Positions 59,949 to 64,000 of a stretch of DNA of 64,000 nt are shown here, one piece after another. Made by a program: the position numbers and the translations under genes. Positions within the stretch are counted from its first letter, which is position 1. Each line of letters begins with the position of its first letter. Below the pieces are notes generated by a model, which was not told the DNA's origin, did not search any database, and saw only the letters and a program-made list of their open reading frames with translations. Source of the stretch: OLB16 sp964481775 (GTDB lineage Bacteria > Hinthialibacterota > Hinthialibacteria > OLB16); NCBI GenBank assembly GCA_964481775.1, contig CAYZUX010000002.1, forward strand, positions 31,743 to 95,742. The letters run 5' to 3'.

Positions 59949-61079
59949 CTAAACGTTGGAGATCTGCCAGAGCTGGAAGTAGGGGAGGTAAGCTGCGAGA
60001 GCGAGGATCAGTACCAATCCACCGACCGCCAAGATGAGAAGGGCCTCCTGGATCTGGGTGAAGATTTCAATGGCGGAATCCACCTCCTCGGTAAAAGCCT
60101 GAGCAGTCTTCTCCAGGGCACTGTCCAGGGTTCCGGATTCATCCCCAACCGCCAGCATGTCGATCATCAGCTGCGGATACAGACCACTCTCTTCGAGTGG
60201 CTTCACAAGGCTCCCTCCCTCCTCCACTACCCTGGCGGTGTGTTTGAAGGATTCCGAGATATAATAATTCGGTTGAGTCTGGGCGATGATCTTCAGAGTG
60301 GGAATGATCGAAATGCCGCAGTGCACCAGAGTTGAAAACATGCTGGCCACACGGGCGGAAGCAATCCGCGCGCCGAGATAATTTCCAAGCAATGGAGATT
60401 TTAACTTCATAAAATCCTCAACCATCTTTCCCAGCCTGGTCCGGCGGAACAGGACCATGGCAAGGAACAGGATGAAGGCGACCAGCAGGATGGAATGCCA
60501 GTTACGCAACCCAAACTGGCCGATAGCATCCACCGCAAGAGTCAAGGGAGGCAACGTGATGCGCGGATTGGTCTTGAGTGGCTCGAGAATGTTTGGGAAC
60601 ACAAAAACCACCAGGATAATCAGCACTGCAAGCAAAACAGTGACTGCCAAAAGGGGATAAACCGAGGCGGCCACCACCTTGCGGCGCAGACGGATCGCCT
60701 TTTCCAGGTAGACTGAGAGACGCCGTGCCGACTCATCCAGGACACCCCCGGTCTCCCCCACCTTGATGATTCCTACCATCATCTCATCAAAGACCGCCGG
60801 ATGCGCGGCCATCGCTGCGGCAACCGTGTTACCATTTTCTACGTTGGAGAGAATCTCTGTTATGATCCTGCGCAATTTTGGATGGCTGACCCGCCCGGAA
60901 AGGATTTTCAGTACCCGCAGGAGAGGAATGCCTGCATCCAGCATGATCGACATCTGACGAAAAAACATGGCTACATGGACCTTGGAGACATGATGCCTCG
61001 CCCAGAAGTAAATCGAAATGGGTATTACCGAGATGGCTGATGCAACCAGAATCACAGACCCCAAAAAGTAGAGAAACAT
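59949..61079 (-). CDS. Type II secretion/type IV pilus inner-membrane platform protein (GspF/PilC)
   Basis: The 376-residue protein has two cytosolic T2SF domains (about 38-155 and 240-355), each followed by membrane helices. The characteristic MFFRQMSIMLDAGIPLLRVL and FSTLVHCGISIIPTLKII starts are visible. It links the ATPase to pseudopilin assembly. It is 36 nt downstream of the ATPase gene. Confidence 0.93.
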   Translation of the reverse strand: MFLYFLGSVILVASAISVIPISIYFWARHHVSKVHVAMFFRQMSIMLDAGIPLLRVLKILSGRVSHPKLRRIITEILSNVENGNTVAAAMAAHPAVFDEMMVGIIKVGETGGVLDESARRLSVYLEKAIRLRRKVVAASVYPLLAVTVLLAVLIILVVFVFPNILEPLKTNPRITLPPLTLAVDAIGQFGLRNWHSILLVAFILFLAMVLFRRTRLGKMVEDFMKLKSPLLGNYLGARIASARVASMFSTLVHCGISIIPTLKIIAQTQPNYYISESFKHTARVVEEGGSLVKPLEESGLYPQLMIDMLAVGDESGTLDSALEKTAQAFTEEVDSAIEIFTQIQEALLILAVGGLVLILALAAYLPYFQLWQISNV

Positions 61080-61115
61080 GTAAACACACCCCTCAAGGTA
61101 GATCCAGATTTCTTA

Positions 61116-63122
61116 TCAGTCTTCCTGAAGTACCACCACACGTGAGACTTCATCAAAGCTCGTTAGACCCGCAAAAATTTTGTTCCTGGCGGAGGTATCG
61201 AGAAGAACCATCCCCTCATCGATGCCGATCCGGGTCAGTTCCTTCTCATCCTCTCCGCGGATGATCGCCTCCTGGACTTTTTCGGTAACCGTGAAAATTT
61301 CAAAGACACCGGTACGTCCGCGGTACCCGGTACCGAAACATGCCGCACACCCCTTGGCTTCCCAAACCTTCTGACCATCACTCAGAGCAAGGAGTCTCTT
61401 AGCCAACGGACGTGGAGTAACTTCCACTTTGCACTCCGGACAGAGCAATCTGACCAGCCGCTGGGCTATGACAGCAACCAGGGAAGTGGCGATCTGGAAA
61501 CGTGGAACCCCCAGGTATTGCAACGCGGTGAGTGCGCTGACGGCATTGTTGGTGTGCATGGAGCTGAACAGAAGGTGGCCTGTGTTGGCCGCGCGCACTG
61601 CGGTAGAAGCGGTTTCCGGATCCCGGATCTCGCCTACCAGCAGGATATTGGCATCCTGACGCAGGATCGAGCGTAAGCCCGCGGCGAAGGTAATACCGAT
61701 CTTGGGATCGACCTGCACCTGGCTGATCCCTGGAAGCTGGTATTCGATGGGGTCCTCCAGGGTCACTATATTCTTGGTTTGCTGGTTGATTTCCGATATC
61801 GCGGTATAAAGGGTTGTCGTTTTCCCGGAACCAATCGGACCGGTGACCAGAATCATCCCATGCGGCCGGTGGATCAGTTCTCTGAACACCTTCAGGTTTT
61901 CTTCTTCCAATCCCAGGTAACCCAGCCCCCGCAAGACCACCGATTCATCATGCAGACGAAGGACAATTTTCTCCCCCAGATTGGTGGGGAGGGTGGCGGC
62001 ACGCAGGTCATGCCGGCGTTGTTCATGCTCGTAGGAGATATGCCCATCTTGTGGACGCCGGCGTTCTGTAAGGTCCATGCCTGCCAAGACCTTGATACGC
62101 GAGACAGTGGGAATCCCCATTTCCCTCGGGATCGTCATGATGTCATAGAGCATTCCATCGATCCGGTAGCGGATCCGCAGGCCTTTTTGCGAGGGCTCGA
62201 CATGGATATCGGTGGCGTGGGTATGAAGGGCGCCCTCGATGATCTTGTTCACCATTTTCACAGCAGAATCGCTTTCCAGGAGTTCACGGAAGGAGTCTTC
62301 ATCTGGCTGGATGGCCCTGATCCGGTCGGTAGCGGGATTTGGAACAACAACAAACTCATCGAGCCGTTGCAAAAGGTCTCTCCGGTCGGCCAGATAAGGG
62401 ACCACCTCGAGGTTGGTCATCATCTCCACTTTCTTGATGGCCGAATGGTTCCTGGGATCACTCATCGCCAGGTAGAGCTTTTTCCCCTTGCGTTTGAAGG
62501 GCAGCAGGTCATGTGTCCGCATCAGATTATCTGGGACCTGGTGAACTGTCTGGAACTCAATGGGGAGATCCTTCAGCAGAATTCCATCGATTCCGAAATG
62601 GTGCTTATAGATTTCACAGACCTTTTCGAAAGACAGAAAACCAAGCGCCAGCATGGCCTGGGTGAAGCGTGTCCCCTCGGCTTTCGCATAGGCCTCGGCT
62701 TCGGCGTATTGCTCAGGCGTCAGCAACTTCTCTTTCATGACGATCCTGCGCACCGACGGTCCTCGTTCAGTTCTTTCCTCGATTTCGCGTTTGAGTTCCT
62801 CGGCCAGCTCGTTCAACGATTCCGGGGGAATAATCCGGTGATTGACCAGGAGTGTGGCGATGGGAGTCCTCGTTTCCGCCATCTCGTTCAGGAGCTCCTC
62901 CCAGCGTTCATGTGTCACGAGTCCTTTGTCGATGAGCAGGTGTTCCAGGTACTGCCCTTGTTCCAGAATCTGTTCCAGGTATTCAGTACCATCCTTGGCT
63001 TTCTCTTTTTCGCTTGTGAAAGGCCGGGTCAGGTCAAGGGTCATCAACTCCATCAGGGTTGAGAGAGAAGGCCCGGAGGAGAGGATTTCATGGAGGCTTT
63101 TTTTGCTGGGAGAGAAAAGCAT
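61116..63122 (-). CDS. Type II secretion/type IV pilus assembly ATPase (GspE/PilB)
   Basis: The 668-residue protein has two MshEN-like N-terminal regions (about 50-110 and 125-250), then the hexameric ATPase core: Walker A GPIGSGKT (428-435), Asp box and the Walker B segment ANILLVGEIRDPETA (491-505), and a His box TGHLLFSSMHTN (514-525). A zinc knuckle CPEC (561-564) and CAAC (592-595) is complete. It powers pseudopilin assembly. It is followed by GspF and preceded by pseudopilin genes. Confidence 0.95.
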   Translation of the reverse strand: MLFSPSKKSLHEILSSGPSLSTLMELMTLDLTRPFTSEKEKAKDGTEYLEQILEQGQYLEHLLIDKGLVTHERWEELLNEMAETRTPIATLLVNHRIIPPESLNELAEELKREIEERTERGPSVRRIVMKEKLLTPEQYAEAEAYAKAEGTRFTQAMLALGFLSFEKVCEIYKHHFGIDGILLKDLPIEFQTVHQVPDNLMRTHDLLPFKRKGKKLYLAMSDPRNHSAIKKVEMMTNLEVVPYLADRRDLLQRLDEFVVVPNPATDRIRAIQPDEDSFRELLESDSAVKMVNKIIEGALHTHATDIHVEPSQKGLRIRYRIDGMLYDIMTIPREMGIPTVSRIKVLAGMDLTERRRPQDGHISYEHEQRRHDLRAATLPTNLGEKIVLRLHDESVVLRGLGYLGLEEENLKVFRELIHRPHGMILVTGPIGSGKTTTLYTAISEINQQTKNIVTLEDPIEYQLPGISQVQVDPKIGITFAAGLRSILRQDANILLVGEIRDPETASTAVRAANTGHLLFSSMHTNNAVSALTALQYLGVPRFQIATSLVAVIAQRLVRLLCPECKVEVTPRPLAKRLLALSDGQKVWEAKGCAACFGTGYRGRTGVFEIFTVTEKVQEAIIRGEDEKELTRIGIDEGMVLLDTSARNKIFAGLTSFDEVSRVVVLQED

Positions 63123-63134
63123 GGCAGTAGAACC

Positions 63135-63626
63135 TCAATAGTAAGGCTGGTTTCTTTCGAGTCCCGGCCATGATGCCCAAACTCGAGGTTGTCCGGAATC
63201 AGTCATGAGAAAATACCAGGTCGCCTCAGCTGTGGAATTGAGGGTGGGTGATGCAGCCACCGCACAATACAAACGGACCGGTTCGTCTGTTTCACGGGTT
63301 ATGGGGCTGACCGGACCCGATACCTCCAAAAGCTTTTCGATCAATGGCAGGGGAGGATCATGGACAGTCACCTGAACCCGTGTTCCGTAATACTCAAACC
63401 GGGTCAATGCATCGGAAGGATTCAACACGGCACGGTGGACTGCCCCATAACACGCCCAATCCGCCTGGACTTTGCCTGCCGCACGCCGGCTGGTCTCCAG
63501 GCTCTCCCGAAGTGTCCTTTCGGTGATGGTCAGTCCAAGGGTCACCACCATCATGATTCCCAGAGCCAGCAGGAGGGCATATCCCTGTTGATTTGCCGAA
63601 TTAGACCGGCTGGTGCATACCCTCAT
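63135..63626 (-). CDS. Prepilin-like minor component (GspK/PilX-like)
   Basis: The ATG at 63626 gives 163 residues. The N-terminus QQGYALLLALGIMMVVTLGL resembles the GspK/PilX class with a short charged leader before a hydrophobic helix. The rest has no recognisable motif, and the protein is far shorter than GspK (~320). The start overlaps the upstream pseudopilin by 4 nt. Assignment is by context and helix. Confidence 0.65.
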   Translation of the reverse strand: MRVCTSRSNSANQQGYALLLALGIMMVVTLGLTITERTLRESLETSRRAAGKVQADWACYGAVHRAVLNPSDALTRFEYYGTRVQVTVHDPPLPLIEKLLEVSGPVSPITRETDEPVRLYCAVAASPTLNSTAEATWYFLMTDSGQPRVWASWPGLERNQPYY

Positions 63627-64000
63627 GGCACTGTACCTCCCACGAGCAACATCTCCCGCAGGATGGGATGGTCCGGGTAACGCTGGTCGAGGAACTTCCA
63701 TTCCATCCAGGTATGAATTTGAGTCGGAGAGGAGACTTCCCGGGTTGCGCTCAAAAGGAGGAGTTCAGTTGGCTCCAGGCCAAAAAGGATGGTTTGTGTG
63801 CCCGCGGTAACTCCTTCCGAGCCTGCAAGAGGCTCAACTTTGCGAACCAGATTCCATTCCTGATTGCCTGACAGTCCATATTGCAATTGGTAGGTCACAT
63901 GTCCCAGATCCACTGTCTGAGTGTCTCCCTGGAGAAGGATATCCGCTGTGACCAGATTCGTTTCAACGGGGGGGCCGGTGATGGAACCGATCTCAGTGGA
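63623..64000 (-). CDS. Pseudopilin-like protein, C-terminal part (start outside window)
   Basis: The open frame enters from the window edge with no start and ends at 63623. The 125 visible residues include LGHVTYQLQYGLSGNQEWNL and VRKVEPL, typical of the GspJ minor pseudopilin C-terminal domain. It is the upstream neighbour of the GspK/PilX-like gene, so the operon continues beyond the window. Confidence 0.6.
   Translation of the reverse strand, partial: STEIGSITGPPVETNLVTADILLQGDTQTVDLGHVTYQLQYGLSGNQEWNLVRKVEPLAGSEGVTAGTQTILFGLEPTELLLLSATREVSSPTQIHTWMEWKFLDQRYPDHPILREMLLVGGTVP

Noticed and set aside
61779..63062. A 427-codon plus-strand open frame
   Set aside because: It is the antisense shadow of the pilus ATPase gene, whose Walker and zinc motifs are intact.

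Overview
The window looks like a chromosomal segment from an uncultivated Gram-negative bacterium of moderate-to-high GC. It carries an outer-membrane beta-barrel with a multiheme cytochrome, a menaquinone gene of the futalosine route (mqnD), type II secretion/type IV pilus genes, prepilins ending in a Y-G-P-D-type tail, many secreted beta-propeller proteins, FG-GAP and LamG proteins, GH92, GT39 and PhyH. This mixture resembles candidate lineages such as Sumerlaeota, Hydrogenedentota or other PVC/FCB-like groups. That placement is an inference from gene style, not from a marker phylogeny. No phage, transposase or CRISPR array was seen; the accessory signal is instead small toxin-antitoxin-like pairs and several families of palindromic intergenic repeats.

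Layout. 1-6162 (minus): a tightly packed operon read from 6162 downwards: beta-barrel, 13-heme cytochrome, iron-type solute-binding lipoprotein, soluble PAS histidine kinase, and a rhomboid-fold protein with a broken catalytic dyad. 6334-7140 (plus): a divergent pseudo-receiver/STAS protein. 7173-10163: a large GT39 membrane glycosyltransferase with a coiled-coil insert and a PA14-like tail. 10318-14920: the translation operon tRNA-Val, thrS, infC, rpmI, rplT, pheS. 14983-18550: an HTH-methyltransferase fusion, a secreted propeller and an EF-hand-like protein. 18839-22337: a GNAT protein, a two-gene Rieske/cytochrome b-c complex with unusual heme ligands, and an ECF sigma factor with a membrane partner. 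22426-25618: a PIN pair, a Gfo/Idh oxidoreductase coupled to a DUF433/DUF5615 pair, and PhyH. 25825-33749: a FecR protein, a B12-type radical SAM enzyme, an rRNA/tRNA methyltransferase, a sialidase-like protein, recN and a pectate-lyase-fold protein. 33770-41487: mqnD, rph, tyrS, queE, queC, a frameshifted pseudopilin, and ilvBH. 42244-47942: a sugar cluster (sialidase-like, GH92, a small symporter subunit and an SSS symporter). 48015-57060: an O-methyltransferase, an FG-GAP protein, a purple-acid-phosphatase-like protein, a zinc-type ABC importer and two unknown proteins. 57428-64000: aroB, an aminotransferase and a type II secretion/pilus operon that runs off the window.

How it fits together. 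Two electron-transfer modules stand out. The porin-cytochrome operon could carry electrons across the outer membrane and is co-transcribed with a metal-type binding protein and a kinase. The Rieske/b-c pair keeps the p-side heme ligands but replaces both n-side heme ligands, so it may not run a normal Q cycle; menaquinone would be the likely quinone because mqnD is present. Secreted propellers, the pectate-lyase fold, GH92 and the SSS symporter suggest use of complex glycans. The most repeated non-coding structure is a ~133-bp element made of four short hairpins with three-base loops, found twice in opposite orientation.
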